Assembly (NCBI GenBank): GCA_945871905.1
Contig: CAMBXL010000003.1
Coordinates: 186,001 to 250,000, forward strand
Reading direction: 5' to 3'
DNA from: Chitinophaga pinensis
GTDB taxonomy: Bacteria > Bacteroidota > Bacteroidia > NS11-12g > UBA955
Length of the DNA: 64,000 nt
The stretch's first letter is position 1. Each line of letters begins with the position of its first letter. Position numbers and translations under genes: made by a program. Below the pieces are notes generated by a model that saw only the letters and a program-made list of their open reading frames with translations, was not told where the DNA came from and did not search any database. This document shows, in pieces, positions 44,040 to 53,379 of this stretch.

Positions 44040-45782
44040 TTATTCTGAAAAATATCTCATAATCTCTTTTTCAATACTTTTTTCATCTAACTGTTCCAAC
44101 TCATATAATTCCGCAGGACTTGCATGCGTTACAAAATGGTCGAGAATAGCTAATATTTTAAAAGTGCCTTGGAAGTTTAATGCATGAGCCATCACAGACA
44201 ATGTGCTGCCTATACCCCCTATTTGCTGTGTTTCTTCTACAACTAATACATTTTGGTAGTCAGCAAAAATCTGAGTCAACAATACCGTGTCTAATGGTTT
44301 GATGGTTTTTAAATCATAAAGAGAAGCATTTGTTCTTTGAACCGCATTTAGGCAATTATTGACTATTGTTCCATAGCTGATTACAGCGGTGTTTTTACCT
44401 TTTACCACATTCTTACCCTTCCCAATCTCAAAAGCCTCTAAATCATCATTTAAATAAGGTTCATTCGATTGTCCTCGTGGGTATCTGATTACCACAGGAC
44501 CATCTGGATTTTGGGTGCACGTAAATAAAGCGTCTTTTAAATCCTTTTGGTTGCTCGGTGATATGATGGTTAAATTTGGAATAGCTTGTAAAGAGGAAAT
44601 ATCAAAAACACCGTGGTGAGTGGGACCATCTTCGCCTACCAAACCGGCACGGTCTATCGCAAAAACAACGGGTAAGTTTTGAAGCGCTACATCGTGAATG
44701 AGTTGGTCATATCCCCTTTGTAAAAAAGTGGCATACAAGCAACACACAGGCACCATTCCACTGGCTGCCAAACCTGCTGCAAAAGTTATGGCATGTTGCT
44801 CTGCTATTCCTACATCGAATACTCTATTCGGAAACTTATCTTGCATAAAATGCAAAGAGCTTCCTGAAATCATGGCAGGGGTAACTGCTACAATATTGGG
44901 GTTAAATTCGGCCAATTGAAGTAATGTTCTACCAAAAATATCTTGATACTTGGCATTTTTAGAATTTGAAGTGGTTTCCTTACCAGCTAGCTTGTCAAAC
45001 TTAGAAACACTGTGCCACTTGGTTTGTTCTGCTTCAGCCTCCACATGTCCTTTTCCTTTTATGGTTTTTACATGTATTATTTTAGGTGCATTGTTATTTA
45101 ATACAGACAGGAACAATTGTTTCATTTCGTGAATATCGTGACCATTGATAGGTCCAAAATATTGGAAGCCTAAATCTGTAAAAAAGTTTTCGGGCTTGTT
45201 ATTCAAATGATCCAAATACTCGCCCAAAGCCCCCTGACTTGGGTCGATACCAATGTGGTTGTCATTGATGATGATGGTGATATTGGTTTGACTTAAACCT
45301 GCGTTATTGAGTGCCTCAAAAGCCTGGCCAGCACTTAAAGCGCCATCACCAATAACGGCAATATGCTGCCTATTGATATTTTGCAATTTGGCAGCTTCGG
45401 CATAACCTAAAGCGGCGGAGATAGAAGTAGAGCTGTGGGCTGTACCAAATGCATCGTACTTACTCTCACTCATTTTGGGAAAACCGCTAATGCCGTTTAA
45501 TTTACGGAGAGTTTCAAATGTAGATTTTCTTTCGGTTAAAATTTTATGAGCATACGCTTGGTGACCTACGTCCCAAATTAAAATGTCCTTAGGCGTATTA
45601 AATGAATAATGTAGTGCTATACTGAGTTCTACTACGCCTAAATTGGCAGCAAAATGACCACCATTTTTGGTTATTTGTTGAATCAAAAACTGGCGAAACC
45701 ATGCAGCATAATCATTTAACTGAGATTCATTTAATGATTTGAGTTTTTCAGGAGAATCTATTTCATTGAATTCAAAAGGCAC
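44040..45782 (-). CDS. dxs: 1-deoxy-D-xylulose-5-phosphate synthase
   Basis: 580 residues, somewhat shorter than the usual 620-640. Thiamine-diphosphate motif GDGALSAGQAFEALNNAG...NDN, N-terminal HVGDVGHQAYAHKIL-type region (DVGHQAYAHKIL), and the transketolase parts RAGLVGEDGPTHHGVFD and RYPRG. Makes DXP from pyruvate and glyceraldehyde 3-phosphate for isoprenoids, thiamine and pyridoxal. The start is GTG at 45782; a TAATTTTG box ends exactly 4 nt before it. Confidence 0.95.
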   Translation of the reverse strand: MPFEFNEIDSPEKLKSLNESQLNDYAAWFRQFLIQQITKNGGHFAANLGVVELSIALHYSFNTPKDILIWDVGHQAYAHKILTERKSTFETLRKLNGISGFPKMSESKYDAFGTAHSSTSISAALGYAEAAKLQNINRQHIAVIGDGALSAGQAFEALNNAGLSQTNITIIINDNHIGIDPSQGALGEYLDHLNNKPENFFTDLGFQYFGPINGHDIHEMKQLFLSVLNNNAPKIIHVKTIKGKGHVEAEAEQTKWHSVSKFDKLAGKETTSNSKNAKYQDIFGRTLLQLAEFNPNIVAVTPAMISGSSLHFMQDKFPNRVFDVGIAEQHAITFAAGLAASGMVPVCCLYATFLQRGYDQLIHDVALQNLPVVFAIDRAGLVGEDGPTHHGVFDISSLQAIPNLTIISPSNQKDLKDALFTCTQNPDGPVVIRYPRGQSNEPYLNDDLEAFEIGKGKNVVKGKNTAVISYGTIVNNCLNAVQRTNASLYDLKTIKPLDTVLLTQIFADYQNVLVVEETQQIGGIGSTLSVMAHALNFQGTFKILAILDHFVTHASPAELYELEQLDEKSIEKEIMRYFSE

Positions 45783-45786
45783 GATA

Positions 45787-45794
45787 CAAAATTA
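45787..45794 (-). promoter_or_regulatory. -7 promoter box (TAATTTTG), 4 nt before the dxs GTG
   Basis: Minus-strand TAATTTTG, then TATC, then the GTG start at 45782. Predicts a leaderless mRNA starting with GTG. Confidence 0.6.
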
Positions 45795-45823
45795 AGAGAA
45801 ATGATTAAGTTGTTTAAAACAAA

Positions 45824-46318
45824 TTATGGTTTCTTTTTGAAACCCAAACTCACTGAGTTAATACAATACCTCAAGCCAGTTGGGGTTCCGTGTCCATCAG
45901 GGAATACATGCCCTAAATGACCTTCACAATTTGCACAAACCACTTCAATACGGGTCATTCCATGCGAATGGTCTACCACTTCCTTTACTTTCGACTTATC
46001 TATAGATTGATAAAAACTAGGCCATCCACACCCTGCATCAAATTTTGTTTTGCTCTCAAATAGCTCACTACCACAACCTTTACAAACATAAATACCAGAA
46101 TCCCAATGGGTTTCAAATTCGCCACTAAAGGGTCTTTCGGTTCCTTTTTCACGCAACACACGGTATTCTTCGGGACTTAATTTTTGTTTCCAATCCTCTT
46201 CTGTCAATTGATTATTCATTGTATCGTTAACTTTTTTTGTAATAGTAGTTTGCTGTTGCTTTACATTAGAACATGAAAACAACATTAAAGTAAAAATTGA
46301 AAATAGAATTATTTTCAT
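45824..46318 (-). CDS. msrB: Peptide-methionine (R)-S-oxide reductase, lipoprotein form
   Basis: 164 residues from the ATG at 46318. Signal peptide [16 protein letters not shown] with lipobox FSC-type (LFSC), then a complete MsrB domain: zinc CxxC pairs (CKGC, CANC), [10 protein letters not shown] and the catalytic Cys in [11 protein letters not shown]. It repairs methionine-R-sulfoxide in envelope proteins. The lipid anchor places it in the periplasm. An in-frame ATG at 46336 is possible but gives a poorer signal. Confidence 0.93.
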   Translation of the reverse strand: MKIILFSIFTLMLFSCSNVKQQQTTITKKVNDTMNNQLTEEDWKQKLSPEEYRVLREKGTERPFSGEFETHWDSGIYVCKGCGSELFESKTKFDAGCGWPSFYQSIDKSKVKEVVDHSHGMTRIEVVCANCEGHLGHVFPDGHGTPTGLRYCINSVSLGFKKKP

Positions 46319-46421
46319 GGTATAATTAAACAACAAATGAAAGCTAATTATGTTTAAGTGGAATTTTAAATTATCAATAATTATAAAATAGATACGACAT
46401 TTACAACATTTGTACTTTTTA

Positions 46422-47045
46422 TTATTTCAAATAATCATTAACGACTTTTCGAAGCCCTTTTTTAACCTCATCCCAAGTTTCATTTCTGAGACTAATGGGG
46501 TCTTCGCTTTCATCTGCCTCCTCAAAATAAGTGATGGCTTGTGGAATGGTTATATTCAATGTTTGTAGAGGATATTTTGATTTATGAAATTGTATAATTT
46601 CATTCAAAGAAAATTGATTTAATAATTCAAATAAATCATAAAAGTCTTTTTTGACTCCTCTACCTAATATGGCTTGAATTTTCATTGCAGCTATGTCTTC
46701 ACTACTAACAATTCTTACATTTTCAAACTCTTCAATTGGATTAATCAAGTCAAAATTATAATGGATTAAATCTACTTTTATGTTGTTAATTTTACAAAAA
46801 ATTCCAACTTTATTCGAACTTATTAATACAAATTTGTTTTGAAAAGTTTCAGATAAACAGTTAATAATTACTTCATTTTCTATCTTTTCTTTGGAGAATA
46901 AATCAATGTCTATGGAAATTCGATGTCCTAATTTAAGTGACAATCCAGTTCCGCCAACTAAATTATAAGTTGAAAGAACCTCTAAATTCATTAATTGACT
47001 TAGTAAGGAAAAAGTGCTGGGTTCAACTGTCTGTTTTTGTAACAT
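46422..47045 (-). CDS. AbiEii/AbiGii-type nucleotidyltransferase toxin
   Basis: 207 residues. The nucleotidyltransferase signature [23 protein letters not shown] (about 29-51, with Gly-Gly and Asp-x-Asp) and the later [29 protein letters not shown] are typical of AbiEii toxins, which modify tRNA or other targets and act in abortive phage defence or as toxin-antitoxin systems. The upstream DUF6922-like gene overlaps its start by 46 bp, a typical antitoxin-toxin arrangement. Confidence 0.88.
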   Translation of the reverse strand: MLQKQTVEPSTFSLLSQLMNLEVLSTYNLVGGTGLSLKLGHRISIDIDLFSKEKIENEVIINCLSETFQNKFVLISSNKVGIFCKINNIKVDLIHYNFDLINPIEEFENVRIVSSEDIAAMKIQAILGRGVKKDFYDLFELLNQFSLNEIIQFHKSKYPLQTLNITIPQAITYFEEADESEDPISLRNETWDEVKKGLRKVVNDYLK

Positions 47046-47302
47046 TTAAAATCTTCTATTGGTTTTTCAACTATTGCACTCGCCAAGTAAAGCGTTTTTA
47101 ACATTAAAAACTTTGCATTTAATAAGGCCTCACTTACTCTCTCATCTCCATAAAATCTTCTACAATTTCGAATGTCTTGCACATCACCTCTTTCAAAAAC
47201 CCTTACGATAACCCAATTGGCTTTGGCTTCGTAATCTATTTTCTCGAAATCAACATCCCAAAAAATTTGTTTGTCAAAAATGGGTTTAATCGGTTCTGTC
47301 AT
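47000..47302 (-). CDS. DUF6922-like putative antitoxin
   Basis: 100 residues. The sequence KQIFWDVDFEKIDYEAKANWVIVRVFERGDVQDIRNCRRFYGDERVSEAL...NRQLNP matches the short Bacteroidota family DUF6922, regularly found just upstream of AbiEii-like nucleotidyltransferases; antitoxin function is inferred from this linkage. Its end overlaps the toxin start by 46 bp. A TATCTTTG box ends exactly 4 nt before its ATG, so the mRNA is predicted to be leaderless. Confidence 0.78.
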   Translation of the reverse strand: MTEPIKPIFDKQIFWDVDFEKIDYEAKANWVIVRVFERGDVQDIRNCRRFYGDERVSEALLNAKFLMLKTLYLASAIVEKPIEDFKCYKNRQLNPALFPY

Positions 47303-47306
47303 TTTA

Positions 47307-47314
47307 CAAAGATA
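47307..47314 (-). promoter_or_regulatory. -7 promoter box (TATCTTTG), 4 nt before the antitoxin ATG
   Basis: Minus-strand TATCTTTG, then TAAA, then ATG at 47302; predicts a leaderless toxin-antitoxin transcript. Confidence 0.65.
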
Positions 47315-47322
47315 TTATTTTT

Positions 47323-48132
47323 TTAAAACCTATAACCTAAAGTTACTCCAAAATAATTGGTGTATATTTTTTGTTTCACATAGCCGTCATCAAACTTCGC
47401 CTTTAAAACATTGGCAAACGACCAATCCCAAAAGGCTTGAACTACATAATGCTTATATAAAACCACATTCATAGAACTATTGGTTCCCAAATGATAGCCT
47501 GCCAAATTATTGCCGGGAGTGTAATATAAATAATTAGACCCAACCGTGTCTTTGATTTCAATTTCACTACTCGTAACTGTTGCGCCTAAATGAACTCCTA
47601 AATTGAAAATCACATTTATATTTTCTCTTTTCTTGTAAATTGGAATCATTTTTTGAGCAGAAATATTCCATAAATTCAAACCGTTGGTATGGTACAAACC
47701 TTTAACATAATCACTCATTAACACACGGTCGTTGATGTGTTTGCCTTCCCATTTCCCTTGCGCTCGGTAGGTATTGGATGTTATGGCGCCATAATTGATA
47801 TGTGAAATATTTAATGACAACTGGAAATTGTATTTAAAATTAGCTGAAAAGCTAACTCTGTGCTGGGTAGCCGTTAATTGCAGTGTTTTAATATTTTCGA
47901 AATAAGTAATGTCCTCTGCTTCCACATCAAAAAAACGAATAGAATGGTTATAAACAGGGGAAACTACCAACAAATCTTGTTTTTTAAAATCCGCTCTCAT
48001 GTATCCCGCACTCACAGTAAATTGGTGTTTTTTGAACCATTTATTCAATTTAGATTCATCCTGTGCATTAGTTTCCGTAAAAACACAAATTCCAAAAAGC
48101 AAAAAAACATAGTTTCTAATTTTTAAAGACAT
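47323..48132 (-). CDS. Hypothetical outer-membrane beta-barrel protein
   Basis: 269 residues from the ATG at 48132 (MSLKIRNYVFLLFGICVFTETNAQ, signal peptide). The mature part consists of amphipathic strands (HQFTVSAGYMRADF, VSFSANFKYNFQLSLNISHINYG, INVIFNLGVHLGATV) and ends in TNYFGVTLGYRF with the terminal Phe typical of outer-membrane barrels. No family recognised. A TAGATTTG box ends 3 nt before the ATG. Confidence 0.72.
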   Translation of the reverse strand: MSLKIRNYVFLLFGICVFTETNAQDESKLNKWFKKHQFTVSAGYMRADFKKQDLLVVSPVYNHSIRFFDVEAEDITYFENIKTLQLTATQHRVSFSANFKYNFQLSLNISHINYGAITSNTYRAQGKWEGKHINDRVLMSDYVKGLYHTNGLNLWNISAQKMIPIYKKRENINVIFNLGVHLGATVTSSEIEIKDTVGSNYLYYTPGNNLAGYHLGTNSSMNVVLYKHYVVQAFWDWSFANVLKAKFDDGYVKQKIYTNYFGVTLGYRF

Positions 48133-48135
48133 ATA

Positions 48136-48143
48136 CAAATCTA
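48136..48143 (-). promoter_or_regulatory. -7 promoter box (TAGATTTG), 3 nt before the barrel gene's ATG
   Basis: Minus-strand TAGATTTG fits TAnnTTTG; TAT separates it from the ATG at 48132. Confidence 0.5.
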
Positions 48144-48275
48144 TCTAAATAATTCGAAAGTGTTGAATTGTTTTTGAGGATTATTACCTTGTGATTAAAA
48201 TGAGATTTGGGTAGTAATTCTGGATTTTGATATTAAAATATTTAAAATACCACCATGCTGTTATTGCTTATTTAT

Positions 48276-48323
48276 ACCCCTAATTCCCTAGGCTGAGCCT
48301 AGACACGGCTAACCCCTAATTCC
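48276..48323 (+). promoter_or_regulatory. Possible operator: 15-bp palindrome between two direct repeats
   Basis: CTAGGCT-G-AGCCTAG (48288-48302) is a perfect 7-bp inverted repeat around one base. It is flanked by two copies of ACCCCTAATTCC (48276-48287 and 48312-48323), 36 bp apart. The site lies in the divergent spacer, 78-126 bp upstream of the symporter gene. Binding protein unknown. Confidence 0.45.
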
Positions 48324-48401
48324 TTTTTCCTAAGCATGCATTGTGCAAAAAATAATTAAGACACTATTTGTAGATTCATTATCATTGCAATAAACATTCA
48401 A

Positions 48402-49868
48402 ATGACTCCTCAAATAATACTTATTGTGATGTCAGTGTATTTTGCTATGCTGATTTTGATATCCTTTTGGACTGGTAGAAAAAATGATAACGATACTTTT
48501 TTTACTGGCAACCGCAATAACCATTGGATGCTCATCGCTTTTGGTATGATTGGCTCTTCGCTCTCAGGTGTTACTTTTTTGTCCATTCCAGGTACTGTTG
48601 GCAAAGAAGGTATGTTTTATATGCAAGTGGCTTTGGGTTATGTATTGGGCTATTTAATCATTGCTTATGTTTTACTTCCTATTTATTACAAATACCAACT
48701 CACAAGCATTTATGAATACTTAAAAATACGGTTTGGAATGACCACTTATCGCACAGGTGCATTTTACTTTTTAGTTTCGCGCTTGATAGGCTCTTCTTTG
48801 CGTTTGTATCTGGTGGCACATATTCTTCAAATCTTTTTATTTGGTGTTTATGGCTATCCTTTTTGGGTTAGCGTGTTTGTTTCCATTACACTTATTTGGC
48901 TTTACACTTTTAAGGGGGGCATTAAAACCATTATTTGGACAGACACCTTACAGACCTTGTTTATGTTGGTTTCTTTGGGAATGGCTATCTATTTAATTTT
49001 GAATGCGATGGATTTATCAATGCTCGATATGTTAGAGAAAGGGCAAGCCAAAGGATACAGTAGATGGTTCCAAACCTCAGATTTTTTGGCCAGTAATTAT
49101 TGGTTGAAAAGTGTTTTAGGTGGCATGTTTATTACCCTTGCAATGACAGGCGTGGACCAAGACATGATGCAGAAAAACTTGTCGTGCAAAAATATCAAAG
49201 ATGCACAAAAAAACATGGTTTCATTTTCATTGGTTTTGGTCGTTGTAAATGTGTTCTTTTTAATATTAGGAGTCGCTTTGTTTACCTATATCGATACCTT
49301 TCCTGAAATTAAAGCTATGTGGGAAAGTAAAGGAGGGAAATCAGATGCCTTGTTTGCTACGATAGCCATGCAGAGTGGTTTGGGATTAACCTTAGGAATT
49401 GTTTTCTTGTTAGGATTAATTGCAGCAGCCTATTCAAGTGCAGATTCTGCTTTAGCAGCATTAACAACTTCTTTTTGTGTAGACTTTTTAAACATTGAAA
49501 AATACGAATCTTCCAAACAAATTTGGTTGCGCAAAGCCACACATATTGGTATGTCTTTTTTAACCTTTGTGGCAGTTTTAATCTTTAATGAAATAGACAG
49601 CGACACTGTTGTTGGCTCATTGTTTAAAATAGCAGGCTACACTTATGGACCTTTGTTGGGATTGTTCTTTTTTGGCATCATGAGTAAGCGAACAATTAAC
49701 GATGCCATACCTGTTTGGATTACACTATTTATGATGGTCTTTATTTATGTTTTAGACACCCAAGTTTTTGGCGATCCAAAGGGCTATCGTTTCGGTTTTG
49801 AATTGTTGGGTGTTAATGCCATATTAACGATGCTATTGTTGGCACTATTTTCCAAAAGTAAAAAATAA
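48402..49868 (+). CDS. Sodium:solute symporter family transporter
   Basis: 488 residues with about 12-13 membrane helices. The SSS-family fold is shown by GMIGSSLSGVTFLSIPG, GYLIIAYVLLPIYYK, GGIKTIIWTDTLQTLFML, TGVDQDMMQKNLSC and LIAAAYSSADSALAALTTSFCVDF, the last carrying the conserved Na2-site serines. The solute is not evident; sugars, sialic acid or carboxylates are possible in this subfamily. It stands alone with a possible operator upstream. Confidence 0.92.
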   Translation: MTPQIILIVMSVYFAMLILISFWTGRKNDNDTFFTGNRNNHWMLIAFGMIGSSLSGVTFLSIPGTVGKEGMFYMQVALGYVLGYLIIAYVLLPIYYKYQLTSIYEYLKIRFGMTTYRTGAFYFLVSRLIGSSLRLYLVAHILQIFLFGVYGYPFWVSVFVSITLIWLYTFKGGIKTIIWTDTLQTLFMLVSLGMAIYLILNAMDLSMLDMLEKGQAKGYSRWFQTSDFLASNYWLKSVLGGMFITLAMTGVDQDMMQKNLSCKNIKDAQKNMVSFSLVLVVVNVFFLILGVALFTYIDTFPEIKAMWESKGGKSDALFATIAMQSGLGLTLGIVFLLGLIAAAYSSADSALAALTTSFCVDFLNIEKYESSKQIWLRKATHIGMSFLTFVAVLIFNEIDSDTVVGSLFKIAGYTYGPLLGLFFFGIMSKRTINDAIPVWITLFMMVFIYVLDTQVFGDPKGYRFGFELLGVNAILTMLLLALFSKSKK

Positions 49869-49914
49869 AAAACAAGCACAATATTGCGCACGATTCTTGC
49901 GTTAAAATACTATT

Positions 49915-50502
49915 ATGAAAACGCTTTTAATAATAGTAGCCATACTTACTTTAGGGTGTATTGAAATAGATCCACCTAAAATTGTACCTCACAGTTCAAA
50001 GAAAAAGCATGTTGATACTATTCAAAGATTCAGAACTAAACCTATAGGGGTTGCTGAGGAAAACAGAAAAATTAGTATTACATCAACCATTAAATCATTC
50101 AAGGTATCAAAACGTAAACAAAAATTATACGCTTATTTTGGGGACACTGTAAAGGTTTTTAGAATATCATTGGGTGGACAGCCGGTGGGACATAAAACAC
50201 AACAAGGTGACTTAAAAACACCTGAAGGTTTGTACAAAATTACTTTTAAAAACCCTAAAAGCAGAGGGTATAAATCACTTAAAATTTCGTATCCAAACGA
50301 GGCAGACAAAGCCAATGCCAGACAGATGGGAGTTAATCCGGGAGGTGATATTTTCATACATGGGTTGTGGTGGGAAAATCAAGACCCTAAAAACCATTGG
50401 AAAACCAATTGGACTTTGGGTTGTATTGCTTTAAATAATCAGGAAATAGAGGAAATTTTTAATTACACAGAAGTTAATACGCCTATTTTGATATTGCCTT
50501 AG
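49915..50502 (+). CDS. L,D-transpeptidase-family lipoprotein
   Basis: 195 residues. Short signal with lipobox LGC (MKTLLIIVAILTLGC) followed by a YkuD domain: KRKQKLYAYFGDTVKVFRISLGGQP, GDLKTPEGLYKIT, and the catalytic IHGLWW...NWTLGCIALNNQEIEE with the His and Cys of the HG-x(n)-GC motif. These enzymes cross-link peptidoglycan or attach lipoproteins to it. Located in the periplasm. Confidence 0.9.
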   Translation: MKTLLIIVAILTLGCIEIDPPKIVPHSSKKKHVDTIQRFRTKPIGVAEENRKISITSTIKSFKVSKRKQKLYAYFGDTVKVFRISLGGQPVGHKTQQGDLKTPEGLYKITFKNPKSRGYKSLKISYPNEADKANARQMGVNPGGDIFIHGLWWENQDPKNHWKTNWTLGCIALNNQEIEEIFNYTEVNTPILILP

Positions 50503-50509
50503 CAATCAC

Positions 50510-50929
50510 CTACATTTCTTGGCAGTGTGAACTAATGATTCTTTTTATTTCTACTATATCATCAGGATTTTGAAAATAACCCATATTCATGCTGATAATT
50601 TCTCCTGATTCTTTGAGTTTAAAATTGGTTTCATACATTTGATAATTCACTTTATCAACCAAATCCCATTTTAAAAACAAGGGCTTTTGATACAAATGAA
50701 AGCAATATTTAATCCCTTCTTCGTCCATAACAAAAAATGTTTGGCGTTTAAAAAACCCAAATTTAGCCATTCTTAAAAGTACATAGGCAAGAAATAAAAG
50801 TGGGAATATGAGAAAAGCAAACCAATAAAGAGAAGGATAAAAATACAAACTACAAATTAAAGCGAATAAAAAAAAGGTCGCCATCACAGGCGCTTCGGCT
50901 TTGTATCTGTTTATTTGAAATGAATGCAT
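50510..50929 (-). CDS. Two-helix membrane hypothetical protein
   Basis: 139 residues from the ATG at 50929 (MHSFQINRYKAEAPVMATFF). Two adjacent membrane helices (about 17-50), then a soluble beta-rich domain (FFVMDEEGIKYCFHLYQKPLFLKWDLVDKVNYQMYETNFKL), a layout like YcxB-type proteins. No firm family. A TATTTTTG box lies 10 nt upstream. Confidence 0.65.
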   Translation of the reverse strand: MHSFQINRYKAEAPVMATFFLFALICSLYFYPSLYWFAFLIFPLLFLAYVLLRMAKFGFFKRQTFFVMDEEGIKYCFHLYQKPLFLKWDLVDKVNYQMYETNFKLKESGEIISMNMGYFQNPDDIVEIKRIISSHCQEM

Positions 50930-50939
50930 ATAGTCGAGA

Positions 50940-50947
50940 CAAAAATA
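50940..50947 (-). promoter_or_regulatory. -7 promoter box (TATTTTTG)
   Basis: Minus-strand TATTTTTG ends 10 nt before the ATG at 50929. Confidence 0.5.
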
Positions 50948-51013
50948 ATTGAATTTAGTCAATAATTTTAGAAATGATTAAGGTGAATTTTAAACCATTG
51001 CTGATATCTGAAT

Positions 51014-51868
51014 TTAACTGTTTAAGCTCGTCGTTTGGTTCTCTCCCAAATTAATCATTGCAAAGCGCCATTTCCCTTGCATGTCTTGTTTCAATAGGCA
51101 GGCTATTCCTTTCATCTCACAAAAGGTTTTGAGTTCGAATGCTGTTAAGGGATTTAATTCGAAATAAATTCGGCACGCTTGCCCAACAAAATGCTCAATT
51201 ATTTTCTTGTAAAACAACAAAGCATCTTTGTCATCAACAAACAAGGCCAAATGAGGTTCATATTGCAATACATTGCTGTGCATTAATGCAACCTCTTCTG
51301 CTATGATATAGGGAGGATTACTAACCACTATGTCCACTTTGTGAGTGAATACATTGTTTAACACATCTTGCTTTAAAAATTCCACATTTAGTTGATTTAT
51401 TTCAGCATTTTCTTGAGCTACAGAAAGTGCATTTTCCGAAACATCTACTGCAATTAGTTTGGTTTCTTTAAAATGTTTTTTGAGCAACAAGGCAATACAT
51501 CCACTACCGGTACATAAGTCGGCAATGGCATTTACTGTGTTTACCTCCAATTCAATTATCCAATTGACCAATTCCTCGGTTTCTGGCCGTGGAATTAGCA
51601 CATGTGGATTCACTTTAATTTTGAGGCCACCAAACCATTCAAAACCCAGAACATGTTGAACCGGTTCATAAACACATAAGCGCTTAATATAATCACTTAA
51701 AAGTTGTTCGTGATTAAAGGATAATTGGGGGTTTAGCAATAACTCTTTAGAAGTCAAATTAAATCCATCATCAAACAACCTGTTTGCTATGGCTTTACTT
51801 TCCTCAACAGAATAAAATTGAGAAAGGGAATTGAGGGCAGAGTGGTATGCTTCTTTGATGGAAGTCAA
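51014..51868 (-). CDS. prmC: Release factor glutamine N5-methyltransferase
   Basis: 284 residues. N-terminal helical domain, SAM motif DLCTGSGCIAL (117-127), and catalytic NPPY (184-187). LIPRPETEELV is the usual PrmC signature. Methylates the GGQ glutamine of release factors. It follows the glycosyltransferase gene by 4 bp on the minus strand. Confidence 0.96.
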   Translation of the reverse strand: MTSIKEAYHSALNSLSQFYSVEESKAIANRLFDDGFNLTSKELLLNPQLSFNHEQLLSDYIKRLCVYEPVQHVLGFEWFGGLKIKVNPHVLIPRPETEELVNWIIELEVNTVNAIADLCTGSGCIALLLKKHFKETKLIAVDVSENALSVAQENAEINQLNVEFLKQDVLNNVFTHKVDIVVSNPPYIIAEEVALMHSNVLQYEPHLALFVDDKDALLFYKKIIEHFVGQACRIYFELNPLTAFELKTFCEMKGIACLLKQDMQGKWRFAMINLGENQTTSLNS

Positions 51869-51872
51869 TGTG

Positions 51873-52607
51873 TTAAAAATAGGAATTTTTTATTTTCAAC
51901 AATTCGAACGGTAACTTTAAGGTGTAGGTCCATGAAATTTTGGAATCACCTTTTTCAACCCATTTTCTGAGGGGTACCTCTATGATGTGTTGTTTGCATA
52001 AGTCGTGCCCCTGAAAATTTATTAATCTAGCAAACAATTCCACGTCAAACATCCACGTACTAATAAATGGTTTGTCGAACAAAAGAGAAACGTGTTTGTG
52101 TGCAATTAACTTGGCGCCACATTGGGTGTCATACACATGTAATTTTAATAATCTAGAAGTTAGGGTACCTATAATTCTGCTTATGTAATGTCGCAATTCG
52201 TTGCGAACGATAGTACTTCCAAGTCTGTTGATTCGGGAGCCAATCAACATATCAAAATTGATATTTTTTGGGATATAGTTTAAGAAATAATCAATTTCAT
52301 TTAACTCCGTTGAGAAGTCGGCATCAAAATAGCCAACCCATTGGAGATGAGTTTCTGATTTTAAAAGCAACATTCCTTGTCTAACAGCTTCGGCTTTTCC
52401 TCCATTTTTAGGACAATTATAAGCTGTAATTTGTTGAGGTAATTGCGAGGATGTATTTTCGATAACTTGTTTGGTATTGTCAACACTTCCGTCGTTTACA
52501 AGCACCACTTTGATATGGGGGTGAAGCGTTAAAAATTCGATTAGATAGTTTGTATCTAGTCTTCTGGCTTCATTGTAACACGGTATTATGATGCCGATGG
52601 TTTGCAT
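51873..52607 (-). CDS. Glycosyltransferase family 2, DPG-synthase-like
   Basis: 244 residues. GT-A fold with IGIIIPCYNEARRL, VVLVNDGSVDNT and a DxD in YFDADFS. The overall pattern (GGKAEAVRQGMLL, SRLLKLHVYDTQCGAKLI, WMFDVELFARL) matches the dolichyl/undecaprenyl-phosphate beta-glucosyltransferase branch. Makes a lipid-linked sugar at the inner membrane. It overlaps the methyltransferase gene by 22 bp. Confidence 0.9.
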   Translation of the reverse strand: MQTIGIIIPCYNEARRLDTNYLIEFLTLHPHIKVVLVNDGSVDNTKQVIENTSSQLPQQITAYNCPKNGGKAEAVRQGMLLLKSETHLQWVGYFDADFSTELNEIDYFLNYIPKNINFDMLIGSRINRLGSTIVRNELRHYISRIIGTLTSRLLKLHVYDTQCGAKLIAHKHVSLLFDKPFISTWMFDVELFARLINFQGHDLCKQHIIEVPLRKWVEKGDSKISWTYTLKLPFELLKIKNSYF

Positions 52608-53365
52608 ATGGCAAAGTTGGATAATCCTGGTAATTTTATGCCTATTTTAGAAAAAAACTTAGAGACAAAATAATCCAAAAGTAAAATTTTAGTAATCAAA
52701 TTGGTTTTGGAGCGACTGCCTTTCCATTCCACTAAACCAGTTGTTTCTTTGGAGGATATTAAAGATTCTTTAGTTTTTTGTATTAATCTAGGCAACAATA
52801 AAAGGGTAAAAAAGTAAGACACTTTTACCACATTCATATTCGCAGTTTGGAGATTATTGCGAAGTAATGCGTTGTTATATCTTCTGTAATGGCCCAAAAA
52901 GACGTCGTGCGAACAGAACAAAGATTGGAATGCCGGAACTGTAATTATAAAAACAGTCTCTTTGGTAATAAACGGGTAAGAACAAACCATTTTCATAAAG
53001 TCAATATCAAATTCGATGTGTTCGATAACATCCATTAAAAATACAACATCAATGGTTCCGGTATAATGTGCTTGTAAGTCATCCAAAGATTTAAAAAAAC
53101 GAGTTGCTGGATTTTCATTATTCAGAGATTGTAACATGGCGTCATCAAAATTAATATCAACCCCAAAGTGAGGCACATTTAATTGATTGAGTTGATAAAA
53201 CTGACTGATAAAGAAACTATCGCCACAACCTAAGTCGAGCACAGCATTAATTTTTTGGGGTTTGAATTGATGAAACAAATCGTTGGCTACCTGAAGACGA
53301 GCAAGTTCCCACGGGTGACGATTGATAATTTGCGCGTCTCTAGCATTCAATTCTCTTAAATCCAT
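52586..53365 (-). CDS. Class I SAM-dependent methyltransferase
   Basis: 259 residues from the ATG at 53365 (MDLRELNARDAQIINRHPWELAR). SAM motif VLDLGCGDSFF and DVVFLMDVIEHIEFDIDFM place it in the UbiG/COQ5-like methyltransferase fold; the C-terminal part is hydrophobic and basic (YFFTLLLLPRLIQ). It probably modifies a glycan or lipid intermediate together with the overlapping GT2 gene. A TACTTTTG box lies 6 nt upstream. Confidence 0.85.
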   Translation of the reverse strand: MDLRELNARDAQIINRHPWELARLQVANDLFHQFKPQKINAVLDLGCGDSFFISQFYQLNQLNVPHFGVDINFDDAMLQSLNNENPATRFFKSLDDLQAHYTGTIDVVFLMDVIEHIEFDIDFMKMVCSYPFITKETVFIITVPAFQSLFCSHDVFLGHYRRYNNALLRNNLQTANMNVVKVSYFFTLLLLPRLIQKTKESLISSKETTGLVEWKGSRSKTNLITKILLLDYFVSKFFSKIGIKLPGLSNFAICKPSAS

Positions 53366-53371
53366 AATGGA

Positions 53372-53379
53372 CAAAAGTA
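53372..53379 (-). promoter_or_regulatory. -7 promoter box (TACTTTTG)
   Basis: Minus-strand TACTTTTG ends 6 nt before the methyltransferase ATG at 53365. Confidence 0.55.
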
